64,000 nucleotides of DNA from Aplidium turbinatum (taxonomy: Eukaryota > Chordata > Ascidiacea > Aplousobranchia > Polyclinidae). Numbering within the stretch: the first letter of the stretch is position 1; the number at the start of each line of letters is the position of its first letter. The stretch spans positions 36,544,498 through 36,608,497 of the forward strand of contig OU964921.1 in NCBI GenBank assembly GCA_918807975.1, in the 5' to 3' direction. Positions 14,101 to 25,117 of this stretch are shown here, in pieces. Below the pieces are notes generated by a model. It was not told the DNA's origin. It ran no database searches and saw only the letters and a program-made list of their open reading frames with translations. The position numbers and the translations under genes were made by a program.

Positions 14101-17100
14101 GTAGAATGACATCATCAGTAACTGTACCAACCACCTCTTACCAAATGAAGCTGAAGATCTATGTTTTTCAGATGGGTTGAGACTAAAAACTGGTGGCTCT
14201 TCTGTAGCTTCTTGGTGCAGTCCAGAAAAACATCGCCAACATAGGGCAGCAAAAAATAGACGCTCAAACTCAAAGGCTGATACAAAGACCTTTGCTTTTT
14301 TGTAAGGGTCGTGGTCCGTCAAAAATATTTTAAGAGCATAAAAATAGTAGAGTAAACTTGTAATTACACAAAATTTTGATAACGCTACTGAATGTTTACT
14401 TTCCCAGTCAGTGAATCAGACTTTTTTGCATTGATTCAAAGTTAGATAGATTAGCTTACTGTGTCACACATTAAGTTAATATAAAAAACATAAACACATA
14501 TTATCACATGTCTTTACAGTTGTTGGAACAGTCCCTCAGCAATCAACAGCACAGAAGCGACGACGGTTTTTCTGCTACAGAACTGACATTCGGTCTTACC
14601 CGTTTGGCAAGCAATCAAGAAAATAGTGAAATCATTTTAAAGAATGGGATTTTGAAAAGTATTTTAAAGATGATGAAAGAAGGTAACAACAAATTAGAGT
14701 CCATTCCTTTACAAATAAATAATCGACAACCCCACACCAAGGTTTTATTAAACGTTTGATAAAACTTGAAAACAAAAAGTAAAAAAGTTTTCAAAGTATG
14801 GGCGTTTTGGTGAAATGATGTTTGCTGAACACAAGTTTTTTTACAACGAATAGCCCAAGTGCTTCATGTGTTCATGGCATTTTCAGTGATACTAAAACAA
14901 TACCGTGCAACAAGTTTTTTCTTTATCAATTTTCAGCGCTCTCAAACCGAAAAAGATCTGTTTTTTAAATTTTTGTAACTAAAACACAATACTTAGAAAA
15001 CTGAAGAAAACTCCACAAAATTCGTTGGCAGATTCTGATTCAACAGTTACTTAAGTAACAACCAAAACTTAGAGTAAAAATACTTTTACAATTTAACCTG
15101 ACTACCGATGCTCGACATTTGTCACATTAAAAAGAAGAAGTTCTTTTATTTTGCATCATCAGCACATGTGAAAAAAAAACAATACAAGATTATAATGTGA
15201 GCTAGGTTGTTTGCTGATGATGATGGGAGTGGCAGAAGGACCGAACTGGTCATCAATCTGCCACACCCGTGTGGTGTTATAACTTATTTGACATGGAACG
15301 GTGTCGGAGTTGAAATATACAACATAAAAAACAATATACATACAAAATTTAACAGTACAATATGGAAATAGGAATACAGAAATGATGCAGAAATACAAAA
15401 TGGCATATACAATTATACATACAATACACAACACAGCATACTGGTAAGACAAAAGCGAATATACAGTAATTAGCGAGATACGGTGAGAATACGCAGAAAC
15501 AGTTAAGAACACGGAAAGCAGCTGATGACTCGATGACTGTTATATTATTATCGCAACAGAAGTGTTCCCTCTCCCTCTCTACAACAAGTGCACATAAAAA
15601 TTTGCTGATGTCGATTTGGCGCATTAATTTGTGTTGATACGATAACGGTTGACGTGAAAATTACTCTTTGATAAGCGGAATTAGTCGTGCGGGTAAGTGT
15701 CGCAGTAGGTACTATCGTCTTACTGCTAGTGGTCCATGAGCGGCTTATTTCGTTTCGTTAAATTGGCTGGTGGAGGTTTAGTCTGACTGTGATAGCGATG
15801 TAAAGAAAAATAACAAGAAGTTACGCTAGTATTTCTGTCTCACAGGGGATAGTTTTGACTATGTCAAACTTTTAAATACGTTTAAAATACTGTATGCCAT
15901 TAGTCTAAACTCATAAGTTTCTGATTTTTTCTTTAGGAAGTGAAATGGAACAAACAACAGCTGCAAAAGCTGTCTGGGTCCTTGCTTTTTCGGAAAAAAA
16001 TAAACTAGAAATAAATTCAAACCAAGAGCTGCTTGATTTGCTGAGAGGTTTTTCTTCTCCAACTTCACCTAGTTCCAAGTAAGGTTATTTCAGGAAAATT
16101 GTAACTATACCGTACCAATGTTTAAAATCAACATTTAACGGGTTGTTGTCTTTTCAAGTACAGTACAGTAGAAACTCTTACAATACTTTTTTTTGTTTGT
16201 ACCCACGCATACAACAAAGGAAAACGTCATAAGATACGGCATATATTATTATTCAACGAGATCAATTCCATATTATAAAATCTACCTTTGTGAGTTGAAA
16301 TTATTTCTCACAACAGCTTTGGGGTAAGTTTTCACAAAGAGCTAGGAGCCACTGGTAAAAGCGTTGGTATCGGATCCAGAGCTATCAAGCACCCACTCAT
16401 CGTTTCCGGGTCTGAAACTAAGAAACTGTTAAATTTTCATTGCTAAAATATTACTAAGTAGGATCAAGTTCCAAAGGAAGTTCTTCACCTCTGAGATTCA
16501 GTTGTGGTACTTTATCTAGGTGGTACAATATCATGAAACCTGTGAATAAATCTTCCTGTGACATTTTCACTACTATAGCGCCTTAGTTTTACAAAGTAAA
16601 CTTCGATAGAAAATAGTTTTCATTCTTTCTTTCTTTAAATTAAAATTGTCATTGTTTAAACATTGGGTAAAATTGAAATACACTTTGGATTTTAGGAAGC
16701 TGAAGAAAGCAGCAGCTGGAGCGCGGTGGGTTCTTGATTTGCCGCTTGAAACTAATCTTTCAATTGCGTCAAAGATAAATACTACGAAAAAGAAGAAAAT
16801 AGCCACAGTAAGTCCAAAGATTGTTTCGACTGAAGCGCAAAATCGCATAAACTTAAAGTAAAAGTAGTTGAAAATTGCTTGCCTGTATTCTATGTTGCCA
16901 GATATGCTTCCAATTAACAACTTGCAATATCTGGAAAAGATACATTGTGGCAAACGCATACATGTACGGTAATAGCCTATGTGGCTGCTTAAGTGTCCTA
17001 ACTTCACTCACAATCGTTTCCTTTTTTTTTCTAGAAACGTTGATGTCGTGTTACTGGCGTGTTTGTAAAACTTCTAAGTATTTTCTATCATATCGGTACA

Positions 17101-20100
17101 AGAAAGCAATCTGACAGTGCGTGTTTTTTAATTCCATTGAGTTTTTCTTTCAGGAACGAAGTAGTTCAACAGTTTCCCATGATCTACCATCACAAGGGTA
17201 CATAGACGAAAGCGAAGTTAAGCCCCTCAAATATGACACCTTGCCTCAATCGTATGAAGCTCCACCTGGCCATATCATGATCAGCTATCAGTGGGATTGC
17301 CAAGCACTCATGCTTAGGGTAATTAAGTCACTTAAGTGGCCAAAGTTAAGCCGCTAAGCAATTGCTTTGAGGCAGCTATTGTAAACTACATAGACTTACC
17401 AGTCGAAGCAATGAAACCGATCTCGACCAAAGCTCTCAAAAATGGTTAAGTCAAAGCTATTTGAATAAAATACTGAAAAATCTGCCTTAAGAGACACCGG
17501 CGTCTACTACTCTACTTCATCCTTTAATTATAGCATCAACAGCAAAAGCGATAATGCGATTACTGATATTGCATCTGAATAACTTATTAAGGGTATTTCA
17601 AACGTCGCTAATTGCAAGCGTTTGAGTTAGATTGGTTAGATGCGGATTTCTAACGCACAGTCTGGCCCAAGTTGAGCAAGACAAACTAGAAAATATTGTG
17701 TTTCAATGCAGGTGAAACGTGAATTGGAATCGTCCGGCTACAAAATATGGATGGATGTTGATGAGATGGGAGGGAGCACACTTCAAAGCATGGCTGACGG
17801 GGTTGAAAAGTCTGCTCTTGTATTGATATGTTTTTCGCAAAAATACAAAGATAGCGTGAGTTGCAGGTAAGCAATCAAGATTCTTTATAAAAATTAATCA
17901 CTGCTTGTGCAATTGAAATACCGTATTTGTAAAATCAATACGAAACGATTTATTTCAACTTCATTTTGTTTCTGATAAAAACGACAGTTATATCAAGATT
18001 CAAAATCCAGAAGCAACTGAATTCCAGAAAAGTGTATTACTATTATTGTTTTTTTTATTGTGATTAACACCTTCATTGTAAACAAAAATTATCTATAGTG
18101 AACACACAAAAAATACAAAGCAACAGGCAGACCAAGTAGTGTAACTAACTAGTGATCATAAAAATAGCTTGCCGATAGTGTCAAGTAGTATAGTCTCAAG
18201 TAGTATTAAATATAAAAACAGTCTGATATCATCAACAACATAGGTAAGAATGTTTACAAACTGCAACTAAACGCACGGTCTTTACATTCTTGTAAAGGCA
18301 TGAAATTAAAAACTATTTTTAAGCTAAGGCTTTTTAGTCGTTTCCCAGAACTAATGTTTCCATTTCTACATTATAAAGTCTACCTTATTATAAGAAGACA
18401 GCAAATTCATAACACAATTATCCGAGAGAACTAATTTTTAATCTTGTCATCAGAACCGAAGCGGAGTATGCATATAAACTTGGCAAGCTTGTCGTTCCCC
18501 TACGCATCGAACAAGGTTACTCTCCGGATGGTTGGTTAGGTAGGTGATCTGAACTGCTGCAGCTTATACGCCATTACTAGACAAAAATTTTTTGTTTTAA
18601 TTCTTCTTCACTACAAGCAATTTTATAATTGCATGTGCAACCTACTAATTACATGTCTAAATCTAGTGGATAAGGAAACACGGTATAATGTGTTGTCATC
18701 GGCTCAGTATAGGCTGCTATACAGGTAGGCTACAACTCGTCACAAAAGAATGTGTCAATCTGTTGTAGGCTATATCAAACAAATAAGGCTAATAAGGTTA
18801 ATAAGGCTAATCAAACAAATAAGGCAAATAAGGCTCGATAAAAAAAAATTGCTAATATCTTGCACAATACAGAGCAGTACCTTGTCCAAGGCGTACTGGC
18901 ATCCATCTATTACTATATCGCAGAGATGTACGTATACGCCGTAGACTTGCAGCGTAGACTTTTTGTTTACGCTAACGCTTACGGCCACATTTTTTTGGAT
19001 AGTTGTCGCTTAAGGTTATGCCGTAAAGTTTTCGCGGTTTTTTAGCATATAGCGCCAACGTATACTTTTTAATGTCTTAGCTGTTGTTTGCATTTTTTTT
19101 TTATCAAACTGCGAAATGCTTTTTTCGCTATAACACGCCGATACCTTCCAACGCTGCAGTTGAAAGAATGTTTTCAATGGGCAAAGACATATTGAAACCA
19201 AAACGCTGCAAAATGTCAAATGAACACTTTCAGATGCTTGCGTTTCTTTGTGGAAATTTAAAATAAAACTTGTTTGTTGCGAGTGGTTTATACCGTGTGA
19301 ATGTTTGGCACCTAGCAAACAAAATGAGTTTACGCTAGTGTATGCGCTGACGCTGGCGCCGCCAACTTTTTTTACAAGTTACGTTGCCCCATACGGCGTA
19401 TGGATTTTTCGAACGTTTGCGTTTACGCTGACGGCCGCAGACGGCGTCAATATTTTTTGTATGCGCGTACATCACTGCTATATCGTCCGTTGGGCTTCCA
19501 GCTCTTTGTTCCTTTCAAAATACAATGCAGTATCGCACAGAAGCTTCGGACATTCAAGGACATATTTCTTTATTTTAATTTGTTGAAACTTTTATGTTTT
19601 GGATTGGTAATAAGACACAGTAGTTACTATATTTTCTAATCTAAAAAACAAAGGATCCTTCTCCCCCATCAGTTACTTCAACGGCATTTATCTACTTTAA
19701 AACTAATGTAGGCTACTGAACTTGCAGATAAAAGAAGGTTGGGTAATTGCATGTTTTTGAACTAAAACCTGTAAGATTACAACAGAAATAGTTATCAATT
19801 CCTTCGTCTTAACTCTGAAACATTTTCGTATGTGATTGTTTCTTTAGGTGCAATCGTCGGCGCTAAGTTGTACTACGACTTCAGCAAGACATCAGAGTTT
19901 GACTTGACGTTTCCAAATCTGCTAAAGGCAATTGGTGACAAAGGAAAATCGGTCAGTCCTCATTCCTTTTTTTAAGGCAATCAATTCAATTTTATGCCAA
20001 TTCATTTTAAAGAAAGCTACTGTATGTCAATAAAAATTATGTATTCTGCTAGTCCAGAAAGGGATTAAACGTTTCTGATTACAGCCGAAGATCGCTGATG

Positions 20101-21920
20101 TACAGTGAATTAGGCCTATATGGGCCACTGGAAGCTTTATCGCATCTGGAATATATCTAGCCTACTAGTTATCACCACCCTTCTTCTTCAACTGCCTTGC
20201 CTGAACCAGGCATCAACGGCCTAGGATCAGAGATGTACGTATACGCCGCAAATTCCACGTCGCAGACTTGCGGCGTAGACTTTTTATTTACGCTAACGCT
20301 TGCGGCCACATTTTTTTGGATAGTTTGCGCTTGAGGCTACGCCGTAAAGTTTTCGTGTTTTTTAGCGCATAGCGTCAACGCATACTTTTTAATGTATTTT
20401 TTTCGCTACAACACGCCAATACCTTCCAGCGCTGCAGTTGAAAGAACGTTTTCAATGGGCAAAGACATATTGGAACCAAGACACAGCAAAATGTCAGATG
20501 AACACTTTCAGATGCTTGTGTTTCTTCGTGGAAATTCTAAATAAAACTTGTTTGTTTCGAGTGGTTTATACCGTGTGAATGTTTGGCACCTAGCAAACAA
20601 AATTAGTTTACACTAGTGTATGCGCTGACGCTGACGCCGCCAACTTTTTTACAAGTTACGTTGACGCATAGCCTACGGCGTATGGTTTTTCGAACGTTTG
20701 TGTTTACGCTGACGGCGTCAATAATTTTTGTATGCGCGTACATCACTGGATTCACTGCCTAGGATGAATAATTGGTTAGCCCAAGCATTCCTACTATGCA
20801 ATAGATTAAGTTTCGCTTTTGTTGTACAGTATGAATGACTTAAGAGCAGACATAGGCTAACAATTAAACTCGTAGTTAATCGTCATCAGTTAATATTTGA
20901 AAATGTATCATACAGAAACTTAAATGAAAACCGATGTTTTGGTGAACTTGTAATTGATCTGTTAATGTGTAGATGTTGGTCATTTGTAAATTTGTTATTT
21001 GAAAATAGACTGAGCCGAATCCTACAAAACCTCCCCTTATACAAGCGCCATCTGACGGAACAAAAGTGGAATACTGGACTACACACGATGTCAGCAAGTG
21101 GTCAACCGACAATAACTTAACCAAGTACGTTCTGATGTTACGAAATAAAGTTGAGAAGAAACTCCATCAAAGATCAATTGTGACGACAATCATGTTCTTT
21201 GCGCTAGTTAGGCTACTTATCGTATTTAAATTGAATTTTTAGCAAGAACAAAAGAAAATACTCAAAAGCTGAAAAACAAGTTAAGTTGGCAAGAGAGTTA
21301 TTTTTTTACTGACGTAGTGTATTCTTTTTAAAACTTGAAACAACCTATGGGCACGTGCAAAGATCTTTGTGGCTTATGTCTTCTCGGATGAAAGTATACG
21401 CAGAAATTTTATCAATCTGAACTCCGGATTTCAATCTTAAGACAATCAGGAATAAAAACATAGCAAACAAAATAAAGTTCTTAAGTGAAAGTTGTGTATT
21501 TTATGGGCACACAATACGCCCTTATGTCAAAAGCGAGTAGTTTTAATGCGAAACAGGTTACCATATTTTTTTAAAATTAAGACAAGCATATAATGTTTTA
21601 AAATGACCGAATTCAAAACCAATGCAAAACATCATAACATTCTGCAAGCTTGGCAAGGGTGGTGTTTACATGTTAAATGTGTCCAAAAAGGTTTTACATT
21701 TTATAGTGCACTTCATTTCCACAAAAAAACATATTTTGGTCTAATATCGTTGATCTTTTTCAGTTTAAAAAGCCGAAACTTGGATGGAAAATGTTTATTA
21801 TTCCTAAAGAAGTTGAAACGGGAGGCACCAGAATTCTTTTACCGCTACATCACAGAACAGCTGAAACAGAAAGACATTCGTGACATTATGCGTTTCTCTG
21901 CAGGAATAGAAAATCTGTAA
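2121..21920 (+). CDS. ARM-TIR-SAM protein, predicted N-myristoylated, 16 exons
   Basis: Exons read from splice sites: 2121-2193, 2707-2784, 3481-3620, 4763-4955, 5051-5204, 5631-5771, 13363-13461, 14520-14682, 15937-16078, 16696-16807, 17154-17318, 17712-17866, 18454-18539, 19848-19951, 21009-21124, 21764-21920 (stop TAA), about 690 residues. The N terminus MGNAATLSK fits the myristoylation rule (Gly2, Thr6). Residues about 97-430 are helical ARM/HEAT-like repeats (for example TAAKAVWVLAFSEKNK). The TIR domain, about 472-600, starts at IMISYQWD and has the BB-loop-like WMDVDEMGGSTL and CRTEAEYA, whose first Glu lies where TIR NADases keep their catalytic Glu. A SAM-like domain (YWTTHDVSKWS ... 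NLDGKCLLFLKKL) ends the protein. All phases agree except 3620 to 4763, where one base of phase is missing. A candidate extra exon of 3n+1 bases is 4157-4247. The role is inferred to be membrane-anchored cytosolic TIR signalling or NAD cleavage. SARM1 has a different order (ARM-SAM-SAM-TIR), so I give no symbol. Confidence 0.85.
2360..2608. mobile_element. hAT-type MITE, 249 bp
   Basis: The left end CAGGGGTCCTTAACC pairs with the right end TAGCGGTTCTTAACC read on the other strand, 12 of 15 matching. The flanks GTTTAGGT (2352-2359) and GCTTAGGT (2609-2616) form an 8-bp target duplication with one mismatch. There is no coding capacity. It sits in intron 1 of the ARM-TIR-SAM gene. Confidence 0.75.
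3702..3923 (-). repeat. tRNA-derived SINE with 10-bp target duplication
   Basis: Read on the minus strand it opens with a tRNA-like head carrying a Leu/Ser-type A box (TAGCCGAGTGG) and a B box (GGTTCGACACC). An unrelated body follows, and the copy ends in an A-rich tail. It is flanked by exact 10-bp direct repeats TTTCAACCAT (3692-3701 and 3924-3933), the mark of LINE-driven retroposition. It lies in an intron of the ARM-TIR-SAM gene. A diverged relative lies at about 6733-6918. Confidence 0.8.
6733..6918 (-). repeat. Second, diverged copy of the 3702-3923 SINE family
   Basis: The minus-strand reading shares the head (GCATAGCGGAGTGGTGAGAG) and the body (AAATCTTCAACTACCAGTCG) with the SINE at 3702-3923. 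The B-box part has decayed. A short direct repeat TGTTCTT flanks it, so the ends are approximate. It sits just left of the nested hAT cluster. Confidence 0.65.
8363..9863 (+). mobile_element. hAT transposon nested in the outer hAT, 1,501 bp
   Basis: The ends CAGGGTTGCATTCCT and, from the right, CAGGGGTGCATTCCT match 14 of 15. An exact 8-bp target duplication GTTGTATC (8355-8362 and 9864-9871) cuts the coding region of the outer hAT. Plus-strand frames at 8565-8807 and 8811-9305 encode the C-terminal half of a KIAA1586-like hAT transposase. The conserved block is SSAEAERGFSQMNLVITPLR. A stop at 8805-8807 separates the two stretches and the N-terminal half is absent, so this copy is not autonomous. 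Confidence 0.88.
10341..12552. mobile_element. hAT element nested near the right end of the outer hAT, 2,212 bp, non-coding
   Basis: The ends CAGTGTTGGGC and, from the right, CAGTGATGGGC are followed by subterminal arrays of GCGATAACGATAAACGATAA-like units in both arms. An exact 8-bp target duplication CCAATGCC lies at 10333-10340 and 12553-12560, inside the outer hAT. I found no transposase. Two tRNA-like segments lie at 10638-10765, and the rest is unrecognised AT-rich sequence. Confidence 0.85.
10638..10765 (-). repeat. Two tandem tRNA-like segments inside a hAT element
   Basis: On the minus strand, GGCGGTTACCTCAGTGG resembles an A-box region. It is followed about 40 bases on by a B box (AGATTCGATACCC). 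Just upstream a second segment (GTGTAACTCAATTGATGAAA, then CAACTGGTATCTGAAGG) has the same arrangement but no clear B box. This may be a decayed dimeric tRNA-derived SINE or tRNA-like sequence carried by the hAT. Neither unit looks like a functional tRNA. Confidence 0.45.
12696..13303. mobile_element. hAT-type MITE, 608 bp, GGTTCGG-rich arms
   Basis: Both ends read CAGGGAGTCGAACCG inward. The arms are arrays of CCGGTTCGGGTTCGG-like units. The flanking 8-bp target duplication ACTAGAAT is exact (12688-12695 and 13304-13311). There is no coding capacity. It lies 102 bp right of the nested hAT cluster in the same intron and ends 59 bp before an ARM exon. Confidence 0.88.
13700..13990. repeat. Degenerate short repeats of a TTGCTCAGTT type
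   Basis: The stretch repeats variants of TTGCTCAGTT and CTCAAATGTTGCT, with related but looser words (CTCAGCAAGT, GTCAGCAAAT) in its left half. It looks like an old minisatellite in an intron of the ARM-TIR-SAM gene. No coding or structural signal was recognised. Confidence 0.4.
18750..18845. repeat. Short AATAAGGCT minisatellite
   Basis: About seven imperfect units of AATAAGGCT / AATAAGGTT interrupted by CAAACAAATAAGG. Intronic, with no other signal. Confidence 0.6.
18921..19477 (+). mobile_element. hAT relic keeping the transposase 3' end, copy 1 (557 bp)
   Basis: The left end CAGAGATGTACGTATACGCC pairs with the right end CAGTGATGTACGCGCATACA read on the other strand. The exact 8-bp target duplication CTATATCG lies at 18913-18920 and 19478-19485. 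Inside, 19084-19266 encodes the tail of a hAT transposase (NAAVERMFSMGKDILKPKRC). The deletion therefore removed the middle and kept the dimerisation domain. A close relative lies at 20228-20757, one intron further on in the same gene. Confidence 0.88.
20228..20757 (+). mobile_element. hAT relic keeping the transposase 3' end, copy 2 (530 bp)
   Basis: Same family as 18921-19477, very similar along its length, with a short deletion in the first third. The exact 8-bp target duplication CCTAGGAT lies at 20220-20227 and 20758-20765. The right end has a few extra bases (GATTCACTG) after the CATCACTG that ends copy 1. The same transposase tail (SSAAVERTFSMGKDILEPRH) is still readable. Intronic in the ARM-TIR-SAM gene. 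Confidence 0.85.
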
Positions 21921-22587
21921 AAATAGAATGGCTTGAACTTGAAGAGATTCTGAAGGGATTTACTTTTATAGCTTAAGTATAACTTTTACACTTTTGCTGT
22001 CCTTTTGGGTATATGGTGTGTAGGAAGTCCGTTGCTGAATCCTGTACCTATGAGTCGTAATATTCCTGTCAGCTCTGCATAATAATTCAAGCTGCATTTT
22101 TGAGTTGCAGCGGAATTTCGGTATCAAAAATTCGAAAGTTATTTCCACGTTTGTCTGCATATTCCTGTCATTCTAAATATTGGAGGCTGTTTGGTGACGA
22201 AGTGGTCAACTTTAGTATCTTCGCTTCTTCTTATGTTATATTTTAATTTGACTCCAGTGTGTCATACCCAGTGCCTGATTATTCACTATGCTGAAGCTTT
22301 AGAGTGACCCCCGAAAACTCGGCCCATCACAAATAAGAAAGTTGCCCCTGGGAAAAGGTCAAATAGTTGACAATATTATTCCCAACTTTGCAACTGTAGA
22401 AACGAGGAAGTGTCTTGAACTGTCTTGAAACTGTCTTGAAATTTTTATAGGCTGTAATGTTTATTCTAAAACCAAACTTCGTTAGGCTACTAAACATTTC
22501 ATCAAATCTTCTTATGGCTTTACTTGTGATTCAATAGGATGTGTATCGCGTAGTGTGATAAAATATTTAACACAAAGTAGTATCACA
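21921..22587. other. Downstream flank of the ARM-TIR-SAM gene, nothing recognised
   Basis: This should hold the 3' UTR and polyadenylation site, but no canonical AATAAA follows closely on the stop codon. A short TGTCTTGAA repeat (three units) lies near 22411-22440. Confidence 0.4.
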
Positions 22588-22795
22588 CTAAATCAGAAAA
22601 ATCAACTTTATTAAATAGAGTTTTCGCCACACAAGTGTGGCTTCGTCAGTAGCCTACAGGCTTATTCAAATAGAAAATATTCAAATATTTAATAGAAACA
22701 TTCAAATAGATTATCTACTTGAATAAGACAATACTGACGAAGTCACACTTGTGTGGCGAAAGCTCTGCTTAATAAAATTGTTTTTTCTAATTTAG
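22588..22795. mobile_element. Foldback (long inverted repeat) element, 208 bp
   Basis: The arms are near-perfect inverted copies. Both contain CGCCACACAAGTGTG and CTTCGTCAGTA and begin CTAAAT at the outer ends. The middle is AT-rich (ATTCAAATA repeats). There is no coding capacity. It has the shape of a MITE or foldback element, but no target duplication was identified. Confidence 0.7.
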
Positions 22796-25117
22796 GGGGA
22801 TACTGTATATTTTGTAATTTTTATGTAGCCTATACAAGTGACTTGTAATTAATATTTAATTTTTTGTACTGCTATAATGACTTATTTCGCTACAGCATCT
22901 ATACCATAGCACTAATGCTTAGTGAGAACAAACTGCTTGTTCGCGACACCACAAAGCAGAGATAACTGTAAATGTCATGCAGAATTTGTTCAAGAGAACA
23001 GTACCTAGTCTTGTGCAGGGGTAGAACCGAAGTTGAAACCACAGAACGGAATGAAACTTGAACCAATTACCAAACCTGTAGCTATTGACATAATAGTGGC
23101 CGATAGCTCGCTAGGGGTTTATATATTGAATCGCCATCTCCGCTTGAAGCTGATCTGTTTCCATGAGTTACGGTTTTTAGCTAGCTCGCCCAATGTCACC
23201 AAACTGAGTAGAGGTCTAGTTGAAACACGTTAATGCCCCATTGCAAGCCAAAATAGGTCTTTGAAGTTTTTGCGCGAGTAACAAGTGTTTTAAGCTTCTG
23301 ACGTACAATACCCATAATCCGTCACGGGTCATATCCCAGATAAAAAAAAAAAACTTTTTTAGTTTTACCGTGCTTTATCTAATCGTGTTTTTTTGCCTAA
23401 AGCAACAAGAAAAAGTCAGGGCAGTAACGTGGTCAGTGGTCACATTGAAAATACGTATAAAAATTGGAACAAAAATACAATTGCAAATTAACTTTAGCAT
23501 TTGTACAACGATAATAAATAAACCACATCCTACTGACGTTATCGCAAAGGCCGCAAGTATGCTTTCATTAAAACTTATTTGAAGATATTTCCGCTTTTAT
23601 TAGAAAACAATAACAGCACAACAGCAGAAAAGCAAAAACTGCAGTTGCATAATTAAAAAAGGAAAACAAAGGTACACTGTTCGGTCATAGAGCGTTTCAA
23701 AACATAAAGTTTTACTTGTCAGCAAACGTAATATATTTCAATTTCATTGTACAAGCGACAAGCGGTAATCAATAACAAGAACAAGCGGTAATTTCACGAA
23801 AACTTTGTCGTTTTTAATTCAATCGACAGATTCAGCAATCGACAAAAAGTTAAATCACACATGAAGTGCTGCAGAGTATAAATTAAAATCATGAAACACC
23901 TTTATGATATTAGGCCAGACAAAATAAGCTCAGATCCCTTTTTACTCGCAAATCCTTTATAACCAAACAAATATAATATAAATGTGGTGCAGTTGCGACA
24001 TTTAAAGTTTCAATAATACAAAATTATGTCCGACATTTGGATGAGTATAGCCTTTTTTGCCAAATTAAACAAAAAGTCATAAATAGTTCTTACTCTTAAC
24101 ACAACAAGCTAATGCTAGCATGCTTCAATACGATGCCTTACAGGCTGTGTTCAGCTCAAAAGTTTCACAATCGTTATACGAAATGCGATCTTGCTAACTT
24201 GGCTTCAAGAAAGTACAGTATTAAATAATGGAAACTTGTAGCGAAACGCAAAATCTTCTCTATGCAGTCGATGTGCTGTTTAAAACAGTTTCAGAATCTG
24301 TTAATTTAACTCCATTTGTGAAAGACATATTGCAGTTGCTGCGACCATTGTTGCACTCATTCCTCAACGTATTCGAGTCACTAAGGTATCTTTTGGCTTT
24401 AGATTCAGGCGACTCGGTTATGCTGATCCTGAAAGCAAAGTAGAATTAAGCAAACAAGGACTATCTTAATTTTTGTGGAAGTAACACCTGCAACCGAAAT
24501 GTTTTTTTTTTCTTTTGAAATCTATATTCGTTATTGGCCAGGTCCGTAGCTAGGGATGTCCAGGAACCCCACACACACACACTCGTCTTGAGCCCAAAGG
24601 TCTATAGTTTTCAGTGACGTGCGAAGAGGTTCCTAGATGGTGAGGCACTAATTTTTTCAAGTCACCTTTACAATAAAATTTTTTAACAACAACAAAAACG
24701 ATATCATACTAATCAAAAAAATTAGCAGCATGGTTTCACATAAACAAAATCCATGCGCCTATCCTTTTGGACTAAAACATCTGTGACTTTGTTGTAGAGA
24801 CCCTTCTTTAGTCTAAACATTAGCACTAGATATTGAAAACAAGAGACAGGGAAAGCAGAAAAGGCGATTTCTAAAGCATAGCCACACAGCCACTTCTTTT
24901 TTGAGTACCGTACCAATCTTTTTGAAAGTTGCGAGTTATTTTTTTTTTTGTTCAGTTGTCTGATGCAAACCTTATAAATTTGGAACAGGTCTTCCTTTAT
25001 TTATGGCTTCAACTTTGGATTGAAAGTTGAGTTTTTAAAAATCTCTCAGATTTGATACTAAATCTTCCTCCATTTTCGTTAAATTTTATAAGAAACAATC
25101 CTTTACACTGCAAGAAG
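22796..25117. other. Gene-free stretch between convergent genes
   Basis: No exon with convincing splice sites or a recognisable domain was found. A lone hAT-like end (CAGTGACGTGCGAAGAGG) sits near 24613. Small open frames at 23370-23582 and 24228-24443 have no recognisable motif and are most likely chance. Confidence 0.4.

Noticed and set aside
13972-14322. 116-codon minus-strand frame in an ARM-TIR-SAM intron
   Set aside because: No recognisable domain or splice sites, and part of it lies in degenerate repeats. Left unassigned.
19248-19586. 112-codon plus-strand frame
   Set aside because: It starts inside the hAT relic at 18921-19477 and runs over its right end and target repeat, so it is a chance frame.
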